A stretch of 64,000 nt of DNA from Tetrahymena thermophila SB210 (taxonomy: Eukaryota > Ciliophora > Oligohymenophorea > Hymenostomatida > Tetrahymenidae), in NCBI RefSeq assembly GCF_000189635.1, contig NW_002476421.1, positions 62,001 through 126,000 on the forward strand, read 5' to 3'. Position numbers and translations under genes: made by a program. Of the stretch, positions 53,715 to 64,000 are shown piece by piece. A model generated the notes under the pieces. The model was not told the origin of the DNA, ran no database searches, and was given only the letters and a program-made list of their open reading frames with translations. Position 1 is the first letter of the stretch. The number at the start of each line of letters is the position of its first letter.

Positions 53715-56092
53715 ATATTTTCAAATAAACTTATTACCTACATTAAAAAAAAATATTTCAATATGATTTTATATTATTTGTTTTATTTTGATAGAATAAG
53801 TAAAGCTAAGAAAGAGATGTTCATTCAAATTATAAATGTAATTTATATTTTTTTAAAATTATTTTGCATTTATAAGTAATTATAAAATTATTAACTACCT
53901 TAAAATGATATTAATATTTTTTTTAATTCATAGTTGTAATTATTCTAAATTAAAATTTTAATTCAAATTTAGCAATTTTAAAAAAATAAATAAACAAACA
54001 ACTTTGATAAAATACTTTTTAAAAATTATTTTACATTTATAATTGATAATAAATTTATTATCCAATTGAAAATAAAATCGGTCTGTTTTTTAAATTTAGA
54101 GAATCATAATTGTAATTATTCTCAATTATAATTGTAATTCAAATTAAGCAATTTAAAAAATAAATAAAGTACTTTTTGAAAATTATTTAACATTTATAAA
54201 TAATGATAAAGTAATTAGCCAATTTAATATGAAATTGGTCTATTTTTTAAATTTAGAAAATCATAATTTAATGTATTAAACATTTTGGTTAGCTATGATT
54301 ATGCTTCTTAACTTTGTTTTTATAACTACTTTAATAACAGGATTGGTAAGCAACTAAAATTTTAATTCAAATTAAGCAATTTTATAAAGATTTTTAAAAA
54401 ATAAATAAAGTACTTTTTAAAAATTATTTTACATTTATAATTGATAATAAAATAATTATCTTAAAATGAAATTGGTGTTTTTTAAATATAAAAATATCAT
54501 AGTAATTTGTAGATAATTTATATTTCTAAACAATAAATAAATTAGAGAATCATAATTGTAATTATTCTCAATTAAAATTTTAATTCAAATTAAGCAATTT
54601 TATATTTATAATTAATAATAAAGTAATTAACCTATTTGAAATGATATTAGCCTTTTTTTAAATTTAGAGAGCTATTATTTAAATTATTCTCAATTAAAAT
54701 GTAATCCAAATTAAAACAATTTAAAAACTATTTTACATTTATAATTAATAATAAAATATTTAACCTATTTGAAATAGCATAAGTACTTTTTTACATAAAG
54801 ATATTCAGTCATCTATCATTTTAATTATTTTCAATTAATAAAAATTCAAATGAAGCAATTTTATTTTAATAAACAAAAATAAACAAGCAATATTGATCAA
54901 AATTTCGAATGAAATATTGATAAGAAATTTTAATAAAATTACTTTTTAGTTAAAATGTATAAAAAATTTATTAAGTTGCGATTTTAAATACTTATGCATC
55001 TTCACTTTGATTTATTATTTTTTTGCCAATATAACCAGAATAAAATTATTTTTTAAACTAAAATAAAAAAATTTATTTATTTTTTTTTAGATTAAAAATT
55101 GTTAACAAAAAATTCTATTAGAATTAAAAAAAATATATGTAAGATTTTATAATTTTTTTTGAACAGCATTGTTATTTAAATTTCTTAAAATAGAGTAAGC
55201 TTGAATAAGATTTACATAATAATATATATATTTTTTGTTATTAAATAATATCAATTACAATTTATCTTAAAAAAGTGGAAATTAAATAATTCATTTATCA
55301 GTTTCTAATTAATTCATGGAAATTTTTTAATTCTTATATAATTGTCAGCTTTTTCTTTCATAAATTGATACTTTCATATTGTTAAGTAAATTATATTTAA
55401 GATAACAAATATTTTAGAAGTCTTTATTTTTGTCGTTAGCAATTCGTTCAACTTGCTTGTCTTATTTATTATACATTAAATTAATGGACATTCTTTTGAA
55501 ATCGTTAGGTTAATGATAGTAATTTATTTAATATATCAGTTTTTACTCCTTAATTTTTTATTTGATTTTATTTTTAATAGGAGCATATAATTAGATTAAT
55601 TTTAAATTAAGAGATTTTAATTACGTCAAATTATTAAGATTTCTACAAACAATTACGACGATATCCTTCAAATTTGTAAAAAAAAAGTACTTTTGATCTT
55701 ATTTAGTAATTCAAAAAATAATAGGCATATCTTTGAAAGTTTTTTAATTCATATGCATAGTTTTATAGAAAATACTTAGATGTTTTTTTAGTTAAGTCTG
55801 CATAAAGCGTGAAATCTTTATGAAATCTGCTAATAAATTCCGAATTATGATTGAGTATTGTTGAAAAAATTTGATACAGTTGAGAATAGGAAAAAAGAAA
55901 GAGATAATCGAAAACTTAAGAGCTTCTATGAAATTAATAAAAGAATTTTGAATTTGAATAGAAAGATATAAAAGAAAATAGAGACAACTTATTTTATTTT
56001 TTGAGCATAAATACACAGAGAAATTTGAACAATTAATTATAAACAATTTAATAAAATATTAATAATTAAATAAATAAATAAGTTTTTGATCG
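53715..56092. other. intergenic spacer containing a degenerate repeat field
   Basis: About 2.4 kb without a supportable gene. The left half (about 53850-54860) holds a degenerate tandem repeat, listed separately. The right half is AT-rich with slightly richer composition near 55600-56040, where short open frames exist on the minus strand. None of them resembles a protein. Confidence 0.6.
53850..54860. repeat. degenerate tandem repeat, unit roughly 160-200 bp
   Basis: A block reading approximately ATTTACATTTATAATTGATA, a run with TAATTA(T/G)CCAATTTGAAAT, TTTTTTAAATTTAGAGAATC, ATAATTGTAATTATTCTCAA and TTCAAATTAAGCAATTT recurs about six times between 53850 and 54860. Substitutions and small indels separate the copies. 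Copies start near 53855, 54030, 54185, 54420, 54600 and 54735. Drift suggests an old array. It is non-coding in all frames. Confidence 0.75.
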
Positions 56093-57118
56093 ATGAAACG
56101 TCAAACTATCTTTATTGTCGCTGCCTTATTGTCAGCTGCTTTAACTGGTTTCTACACCTATGAAGCCTTAAAGCACAAGGAATTCAAGTACTCCGACAGA
56201 TTGAAATAACTCGCTGAAGAAGTCAACAATGCTAACACTACCTGGAAGGCTGGTGAGAACATTAAGTGGATTAACGCTGATATTGCTGGTGTTAAGGCTC
56301 ATTTGGGTGCCTTAGAAGGTGATAACGGTGAAAACCTCCCTGTTTCTAATGCTGTTAAGGCTGATTTACCCACTGCTTTCGATGCCAGATAATAATGGGG
56401 TGACAAGTGTACCTCCTTATGGGAAGTTAGAGACTAATCTAACTGTGGTTCTTGCTGGGCTTTCGGTGCTGTCGAATCTCTTACCGATAGACATTGCATC
56501 CACCTTGGTCAAGACATCAGACTCTCTGCCTAAAACATGTTGACTTGTTGCGCTACCTGCGGTTAAGGTTGCAACGGTGGTTATCCCGCTTCTGCCATGA
56601 GCTACTACGTCAAGACTGGTTTGGTTACTGGTGATTTATACAACACCACTGGTTGGTGCCAAGCTTACAGCTTCGCTCCTTGCGCTCACCACGTCGATAC
56701 CCCCCTCTATCCTGCTTGCACTGGTGAATTACCCACCCCCAAGTGTGCTAAGACTTGCGACTCTGGTTCCGGTTAAACCTACACCGTCCACAAGGGTTCC
56801 AAGGCTTACTCTGTTGGTAAGACCCAAGAAGCCATCATGACTGAAATCTAAACCAACGGTCCCGTTGAAGCTGCCTTCACTGTTTATGAAGATTTCTTAA
56901 ACTACAAGAGCGGTGTCTACAAACACGTTACTGGTAAGGCTTTGGGTGGTCACGCCATCAAGATTGTTGGTTGGGGTGTTGAAAACAATACTCCTTACTG
57001 GATTGTCGTTAACTCTTGGAACCAAACCTGGGGTGACAATGGTACCTTCAAGATCTTAAGAGGCAAGAACGAATGTGGTATTGAAGCTCAAGTCGTTACT
57101 GCTCTCCCCTTAAACTGA
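56093..57118 (+). CDS. cathepsin B-like papain-family cysteine protease
   Basis: A lysosomal or secreted cysteine protease. Intronless frame of 341 residues with an N-terminal signal peptide ([16 protein letters not shown]) and a propeptide of about 80 residues. The mature enzyme begins near [15 protein letters not shown]. The catalytic Cys is in [16 protein letters not shown], His in [12 protein letters not shown] and Asn in [13 protein letters not shown]. Cathepsin B identity comes from CCATCGQGCNGGYP and the occluding loop [13 protein letters not shown], whose two His residues give cathepsin B its dipeptidyl-carboxypeptidase ability (family knowledge). Base composition is strikingly richer in G+C than the rest of the window. 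Codons are strongly biased (GCT, GTT/GTC, ACC, AAG, GGT), the pattern of highly expressed ciliate genes. The start is the ATG opening the signal peptide. Confidence 0.96.
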
Positions 57119-58514
57119 TTTAACTAATAATTAAATAAAATCTATCAATATAAATATTGAGCAAAGCAATTTATTATTTGCATATTCTGTCTGAATATTA
57201 ATTTACTTTATACTCAAACCAAACAAAAATTTAATTAATTTCTTTTATTATTCTTGTTAAGATTCTTTTTTTTTAATGCTTTCAAAAAAATTAATTCAAT
57301 TACAAAATTAGTCAGCCAGCTAATCTAATAATATTTTGATTTTATTCATTTAGCTATATTCAAAATCCTTTAATTTAATAAAATCTAATTAATTAGTTTT
57401 TCATATTAAATGAATCATTTCAAACTCTAAAAAAAATAGTTCGACTTGTTAATGTAAATTAAATCTTCAAGTTTTAGAAGAGTTGATTATTTCATTTTTC
57501 CTTAAGTATTCTGTAATTAATTACTTCATCATTTTCAATTTTGGCTACCAATTAATTACATTTTTTTATTAAATTTTAGTTTTAATTATTTTTCTTTTCA
57601 CTTTATCAATGAATCTAGATAAAATAATTTATTTATTTCAAATTATTATTTTTCTTCAAAAAAAAAAAGATATATTTTAAAATTATTATTTTTCTTCAAA
57701 AAAAGATATTTCTCATATATTAAGGACGCCATATATTAAGGACTTTTTTCAATAAATTGTGAATTAAGGACTAAATTTGATCAAAAGTTTTTATCTGAAT
57801 ATGTCCTTAATATATGAGAAACTACGGTATTTTAAAATTATTAATTTTTTTCAAAAAAAGATATATTTTAAAACGATTTTAAATGAAATTTTGTTTACTG
57901 ATTTTTTGTGATGATAAAACGATTTTTAGATTATGTAAATTCCAACATTAAATTAAATTTTTCTTCAAGAATACATTTATATAAAAATAATGATTTAATT
58001 TTCCTTTATTTGACATTATAAAATTTTCATAAAATTCTTTAGATAGAAGTTAAAAAATATTAATTGATAGACACTCATTTATTAATATTAAAAAATTAGT
58101 TTAAGATAAATTTTTATTAAAAATTATTAAAAACAATTAAAATTTAAAATTATAGATTTTAATTTAAAAAATAGAGACAAAAAACAATGTTTTAAAAAGC
58201 TTGAAAAATATATATAATATAAATAAAAATTTTTAAGAGAAAGAATATTTTTAGTTTCTTGATTAAATAAAATTAAATGAAAAAGAAAATTATTTTTTAT
58301 TGATCCGTGAATTAATATTTTTTGGAGTAAAATTAAAAATTTCAAATAAATTTAAATAGAAAAACTCAATAATAAATGATGTTAAAATAAATTATTTTAG
58401 AACACTTTTTAAGTTTAAATTCAACTTCAATTTATTTATCGTTTTTCTTTTTGATTAAATAATTATTATTTTTCAATAAATTTAACAAACCAAACAATAG
58501 CGTCTTTTAAAAAA
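57119..58514. other. AT-rich intergenic spacer with an inverted repeat
   Basis: No gene is seen. A perfect 19-bp inverted repeat with associated direct repeats lies at 57709-57821 (listed separately). Confidence 0.6.
57709..57821. repeat. 19-bp perfect inverted repeat, about 75 bp apart
   Basis: TTTCTCATATATTAAGGAC at 57709-57727 is the exact reverse complement of the sequence at 57803-57821. The core ATATATTAAGGAC occurs again directly at ~57730-57742. Both sides are flanked by similar ATTATT...TTTCAAAAAAAGATAT stretches (near 57682-57708 and 57838-57862). The arrangement could be a small non-autonomous element remnant or a hairpin. Confidence 0.85.
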
Positions 58515-61500
58515 ATGGAAGTAGAAAATACAAATCATAAATAGAATATAAAAGTTAATTTATTCTAAGATGTAAATGCTATTTTACCATTTAGAATATT
58601 GCAAATTTTATTTATTTTTAATCAAAAGCGATTTTTATAGAATCCTCCTAATGTCCTTTAGATGGAACAATTTTATATGTAAAAATTATTCTTCATTCAT
58701 TTTATTAATCTAAATATTGTTAAAGCAAAAAAAATATGAATGATGAAGGAGCTCATGCCTTAGGAGAATGTTTTTAGGATTACTTCAACTTACAAAAATT
58801 AATTTTACATATTAGGTATAAAACAAATCTTGAATGTAAACCATTTAATCTTAGATTTTTTAATTAAAGGATGAACTAAATTACTCAAAAAGGAGTTTAA
58901 AAATTATCAGAAGGAATTTCTAAATGTTTGAAACTTTAGCATCTAAAAATTGATTTTGCGTAAAAAATTTAAAGATTGAATAATAAAATTTAATTCAATT
59001 AACTTTGAAAATACAGAGCTAATTAAATTAAAGCTAAAGGCTTTGAGTGTTTCGGAGATTCTATATCTTAATTAACACAATTACAAACTCTTGATCTGAA
59101 TTTAAAGTATTAAAAAATTAAATTAAAATAAATATTTAAAAATTTATTCATTTAATCTAGAAAGAATTTCATAGAAACAACTTCTTCGTTTAGTTTCAGC
59201 TTTGGTGGTTGTCTTTTACTGAGAAAATTGAATCTAAATTTAGGGTAAATACTCAGTTTGAGTTTAGGTTTATATTTTCTGTTTATATTAAAGGAGAAAT
59301 TTAATTGAAGATGAAGGTTTGATGAATTTAGGACATGAAATATCAAAGTGTCTACATCTCAAAAAACTAAAGCTAAATTTACAGTAAACATAATTTTTCA
59401 AATTTTCTCTTTAATAAAAATAAATTAAATGATAAAAGAAAGAACAAAATTACTCATGATGGACTTATCAAATTATGTTTAGGGTTAACTAATTGTATAC
59501 AAATTACAAAGCTATTTTTAAAAATGAGGTAAATTCAATTTATTAAAAAAAAATTAATTTAAGCTTCTTTTAAAGTCATAATTTAATAGGATCAACAGGC
59601 CCAAAAGGGATCTTAATTTGTCTTTCAAAGCTCAGCAATTTAGAAAAATTTTATTTAGATTTAAGGTTGCAAATAAAATTATATCAAAAAATTTCTAATC
59701 AAAATATTTTTCTTTAGAAATAATCAAATACTAGATGAAGGAGCATGTTTTATAGGAAATGCTATTCAATCTTGCATAAATTTGGTTTCTTTAAATCTTC
59801 GTTTAGAGTAGATTAATATAATTTACTGTTTCTTATCAAAGAATTTTTTTAAATTATTAAAAGTAATAACAGTATTTAAATTAAAGGCGCAGCTAGCATA
59901 AGTCAGGGAATATAATAATGTAGTAAGTTAGAGTATTTAAATCTGCAACTAAAGTAAATAATAAAATTTATTTTTAACTCAAAACTAATTTTTTAATTTA
60001 GTCATAATAGCATTCAAGAGCAAGGAGCTATGCAGCTTTGCCATATCGGACAATGCTCTAATCTTAAAACTTTATATATTGGTTTAGAGTAACAAAAAAA
60101 ATAAAATAAAATTTTTATTTCAAAATTCTAATGCAAAAAATTAGGTAAAATTATATCTTAAATGAGAGCATGTTTGCATTAGGAAAAGGGATAGCAAATT
60201 TAGTTCATCTTGAAAATTTGGAATTGAATTTAAAGTAAAAAAATATTTGCAAAATAAAATGTTAATTTAATTATTTTATTGAAGAAATAATTCAATCGGT
60301 CATTAAGGTTTCAAAGCATTTTCATCTGGGATCCAATTTTGTTTGAAGCTCTCTCAAATCAATATTGACATACAGTAAAATCAATTCTTTTTAGCTCATA
60401 AATTAGTTATTTCTTTTCATAATCTTAGGGGTAATTTTCTAAATCAGGAGAGTTTGAAAGCATTTAACAGTTCTTTGTTAAATCTGAGTTAAGTGAAAAA
60501 TTTGCAATTAGATTTGAGGTAAATTTATAAAAATTGAAAGACTATTTTTAATTTTTAAACAAATAAAAGAAACAATTGCTTCAAAGAAGAAAACAGTCTA
60601 CTACAAAATCTCCCATTTTTAAAGAATATTAAAGCAAATTCAACAAGAAACAGATTTAATTTATGTAAAATTTTTATTAAAATCCTGAGTTAACTTAATA
60701 TAAATTATAGTGCCAAATCCTCTCAGTGGGTATGTTTTATGCTAATTTATACTATCAAAGAAAGAAATTAATTAATAAAATAACCCTCTTGTTGAGAACG
60801 AAGAAAATAAATAACAAGAAAATTAATTTATGGATGAAGAAGGAGAACACATAGAAGAGGAAGAGGAAGAGGAAGAAGAATAAGATGAAGGATATTAAAT
60901 GAATTATCATGGAAATCATTATAATCATTTTTACAATCAATATTAATATGGTTATTAGCATGGCTAAAATATATAGGTTGATGAAGCTGATTAGGACTAA
61001 GAAATCAGCATAGATTATCGAATTTAGTAAAATTTTAATTTTATTAAAAAATAATCATTTAAGTTCTTTTTAAGCTTTAACTCATAATAGAAAGTTGATT
61101 TGATAGCTTAAGCTTTTGCTATTGCTGATTCTTTAGGTATAGTATCATTGAAACTTAATACTAAGTAAACTATTTTACATTTAAAATAAAAAATATTTTA
61201 AGTTTTTTGAATTGTTTCTTTAAGGTATTGTGTAGAAGATAGAAATTTAAAAGGAAAATCTCATTACGAAATAAAGTAATTATAATAATTAATTAAATTT
61301 TAACTAATTTGTTTTATTTAGGATGACATCTATCACTTAATACCCTTAGTATGTCTAATTATTCAATCTTCAACCAAATGTTTTGACTTTTAATTAGTTG
61401 AAATATTTAGATCTATCATTAAGGTAAATTTACTACTTTTTAATAAAAAAATATTAATAAAAATTTTATTTAGTTCGCAATTTATTCTTGAGAAAGGATA

Positions 61501-62629
61501 CTCCAATATATTGCATAGCATTCAAAGCTGCCAGAATTTAACATCTTTAAGTATTAAATTTAAGTAAATATTTTTAGTTTTCAAATAAATATTAAAATAA
61601 ATATCTATAATATGAAAAGAGAATTAATGTTCAACGAAGAGAATTTTAAGTAACTATCTGCAGTTATAAAATAGCTTACCCTGCTTTCTGTTTTAAAACT
61701 TTAAATTAAGTAAATAAATAAATTAATAATTCATATAATCATTACAAAAATATTTTTTTATTTAAAAGTTACATTTCTTAGGACTACTAGGTACAAGAGT
61801 CATTAAATGAATTATGCTAAGGAATAATTGGATGTTAAAATTTGACTGAGTTAGCTTTGGATTTATCGTAAAATTTTTAAATTTGAAATTAAATCTTAAT
61901 AATTTAACAAATAGGTCTTGTCAAATTTAAGATGAAGGTTTAAATTACATTTCTGAGAATCTCGTTTAACTGAAAAAATTAACTGCATTCGAATTAAAAA
62001 TCAAGTAAAATATTAAAATCAAATTAGCTATCTAAAAATTATTTTATATTTAAGCAACAATAATATTAAATAAGAAGGCTTTCACTCAATCTTAAAATTA
62101 TTATAAAGCTTTAAAGAAATGAATAAGCTTTCCCTGTCATTTGGGTAATTAATTAACTAATTTTTAAATATCTCTATTTTTAATTATATTTTAAATAAAG
62201 AGAAAATTAAATACCAAACAGCTGCTTAATTGATCTAAGTAGAGTTATTAGCTAAATGAAAAATATTTCAACTTTAGACTTAACCATAGAGTAAAATTTA
62301 ACAAAAATATTTATCATTTAATTAATTAATTCATTCATTTTTAAAAGAAATAATTACTTTGATGGATCAGGAGTTATTGAGGTAATTAGATCTATTTGCT
62401 AAAATAGCGGAATCAAATATTTAGCTCTAAGGGTAGGGTAAATAAAATAATCAATCAATCAATAATCATTCATTTATTTTGCTAGTATTTAAATTGAATT
62501 AAAATTTTTATTAAATTTAGAGCATTAGAGAATTTTGTAGATCAAGCTTACAAGCTTAAATAAAAAATAAAAAAGATGAAGAGGTTAGTTATTAAAAATC
62601 TATGTCTTCCTCAAGAAGGAAATTTCTGA
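58515..62629 (+). CDS. ribonuclease-inhibitor-type LRR protein, about one repeat per exon
   Basis: A large LRR protein from about 25 short exons; exon joints were followed but not all fixed. After a short leader (MEVENTNHKQNIKVNLFQD) nearly every exon encodes one repeat. The pattern is N-x-I-x-x-E-G-x-x-x-L-x-x-x-I-x-x-C-x-x-L-x-x-L-x-L-x-L-R/K, with an AT-rich intron of roughly 50-80 nt after the last beta-strand residues. Examples are NDEGAHALGECFQDY (58738), ILDEGACFIGNAIQSC (59728), SIQEQGAMQLCHIGQC (60007) and IKQEGFHSILKLLQS (62062). Between two repeat groups, at about 60820-61020, an acidic run (EEEEEEEEE) and a His/Asn/Tyr/Gln-rich linker (MNYHGNHYNHFYNQYQYG) interrupt the array. The gene ends QEGNF at TGA 62627-62629. 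LRRs of this kind are protein-binding; no specific partner can be named. Confidence 0.82.
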
Positions 62630-63575
62630 AAAAAAAAATTGAAACCAAATATTAGAGATATTATTTTTTGTGTAAATTTATTTATGTGTCTTTTTTTTCA
62701 AAAATTTTGAGGAAAATAGCCAAAAATAAATATTTCTTAATTTATTTATTGATTTATTTATTTCAGTAAGTTGATTTTAAATTTAGAATTTTATTTTTTA
62801 TAGGTTTTTATTTAATTTTAATTTGATTTTAAAAATTGAATGAGCAGAAAAAGTTAGTTAAATTTTACATAAATTTTTGTTTGAAAAATTTGTTTAGTCA
62901 TATGATCATATTTATTAAAATATCAAAGTCCTTCCTATGTTACTTAATTCTTTATATATGCTCAATACTTTTAGCAGTTAATTTATTTCTATATTCTTAA
63001 AATTGCATTTTAAACTTAAATTAAAAATCTACATTACCAATAAAATTAATAAATATGTTTTTTTTAATTAACCAATAATAATAAAAATTATATCAAACCT
63101 CAAAAGCTAATAATTTTATTTAATAGTTTATTGCTGCCTTTCTTTTAATTCATTTTGCAGTAAATAGCAAAAAAACATAAAAAAATTATGCTATTAAATT
63201 TCAAATGAGAAAATAAATTTTTTTAATTTTATTGAAACTTATTTTGTAAATTTAGAAAAAAATTTTCAAAAATTTATTAAAGATAAATAAATATTGAAAA
63301 GTAATAAATTATTTTTTTTATATTTAACAGTGAACAAAAAGAATAAATATATAATATTATACAGATTAAAGACTTTAAATAGTAAGTTAATTATTTATAA
63401 AATGAAAAAGTCAATTTTTAATAAAATTTTAGTCAATGTTTTAATTAATTGATTAATTAATTAATTTATTTGTTTAATTATTTTGTGCAGGTTTTTTGGT
63501 AATTAATTAATTAAATAATAAAATGTATGAACTTAATTATTAAGTAAGTAAGTAAGGAATAAATGAATGAATGAA
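62630..63575. other. AT-rich spacer between convergent genes
   Basis: Homopolymer-rich, with TAAG and ATGA tetranucleotide runs near 63541-63575. No gene is seen. Confidence 0.6.
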
Positions 63576-64000
63576 TCAGTTTGGATTCTAAAATAAATAC
63601 ATGTTTTTAGTCTGGAAAAATTTAATTATATTTTGAGGGTTAACAAGAGATTCAAATCTATAAAAGGATGAATTCTTGTCTCCTAAAACAGGACCTCTTA
63701 TGGAATAGACACGGTTGATTTTATCTAAAACTGATTATATTATTTCTAGTAAAATTCTCCAACCAAAAGCCTTTAAAATGCCTACAATATGATAATCACT
63801 GTTTATTGTGTAAGAATCTTTATATTTTTTTGTTCTCTTCTTCTTTCCGTTGCTATTTAAGTTTAGCTAATCTAATTCAGCTTGAGTTTTTTTAAAGAGC
63901 TTATCTTCTAGAGTAATCATAATGCCCTTCTCTTCACATCTAAGAGGATCATAGATAGTAACCTTGATTCCAAGAGGTTCATCTTCCAGACCCATGTAGC
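63576..64000 (-). CDS. C-terminal part of an unrecognised gene running off the right edge
   Basis: Open for 141 codons from the window edge to TGA at 63576-63578, with in-frame TAG codons reading as Gln. The visible part reads MGLEDEPLGIKVTIYDPLRC, EEKGIMITLEDKLFKKTQ, a Lys-rich linker (GKKKRTKKYKDS) and HIVGILKAFGWRILLEIIQS. It looks like a folded domain with a basic linker. I do not recognise the family. The last ~15 residues lie in lower-complexity sequence, so an intron near the end is possible. Confidence 0.65.

Noticed and set aside
53850-54860. CRISPR-like array
   Set aside because: Units are long, diverged and without unique spacers, and the genome is eukaryotic.
55792-56046. Minus-strand open frame of 84 codons
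   Set aside because: Phe/Ile/Ser-rich translation of AT-rich spacer, no motif, no splice partner, next to the promoter of the cathepsin B gene.

Overview
The window looks like macronuclear DNA of a ciliate of the Tetrahymena type. It is extremely AT-rich, and coding regions are full of in-frame TAA and TAG at positions where glutamine fits the protein family. Every gene that could be closed ends in TGA, and introns are mostly 50-110 nt, AT-rich and GT...AG. Reading TAA/TAG as Gln and splicing by eye joins many short open frames into full-length genes; in most resolved genes the exon lengths sum to an exact multiple of three. No mobile element, virus-like element, CRISPR array, rRNA or tRNA was recognised.

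Layout. Left edge: a possible exon running off the window (-), then an intronless class I CPD photolyase (-, 674-2092) and a 14-exon gene for a 1519-residue CH-like/armadillo/coiled-coil protein (+, 3572-9263). From about 9.06 to 23.08 kb lies a tandem segmental duplication of roughly 7 kb. Each unit carries a two-pass membrane-protein gene (11521-13989; 18635-20599, interrupted by an N gap) and a second gene (14701-16094, decayed; 21311-22699, intact). A third, more diverged membrane-protein paralogue follows (24185-26676).

The middle holds an IRE1-type ER-stress kinase/RNase (-, 27158-30316), an LRR/coiled-coil protein (-, 31433-33765), a PAP2/glucose-6-phosphatase-like membrane phosphatase (+, 35472-36976), a LisH-DYRK kinase closest to the plant-type DYRKP family (-, 37386-41180), a short RIB43A-like protein (-, 42068-42889) and COP9 signalosome subunit 7 (+, 44264-45538).

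The right part holds a pseudokinase-MORN fusion with about 25 MORN repeats (-, 46994-49648), a probable Integrator subunit 7 (+, 50596-53714), a degenerate satellite-like repeat field (about 53.85-54.86 kb), a cathepsin B-like protease with strong codon bias (+, 56093-57118), a ribonuclease-inhibitor-type LRR gene built of about one repeat per exon (+, 58515-62629) and the 3' end of an unrecognised gene (-, from 63576 off the right edge).

There is no operon logic: genes stand alone on both strands, separated by AT-rich spacers. Several (RIB43A-like, the CH/ARM protein, perhaps the LRR/coiled-coil and MORN proteins) suggest cilia or cortex. Others are core eukaryotic machinery: ER stress response, COP9 signalosome, Integrator, DNA repair and a lysosomal-type protease.
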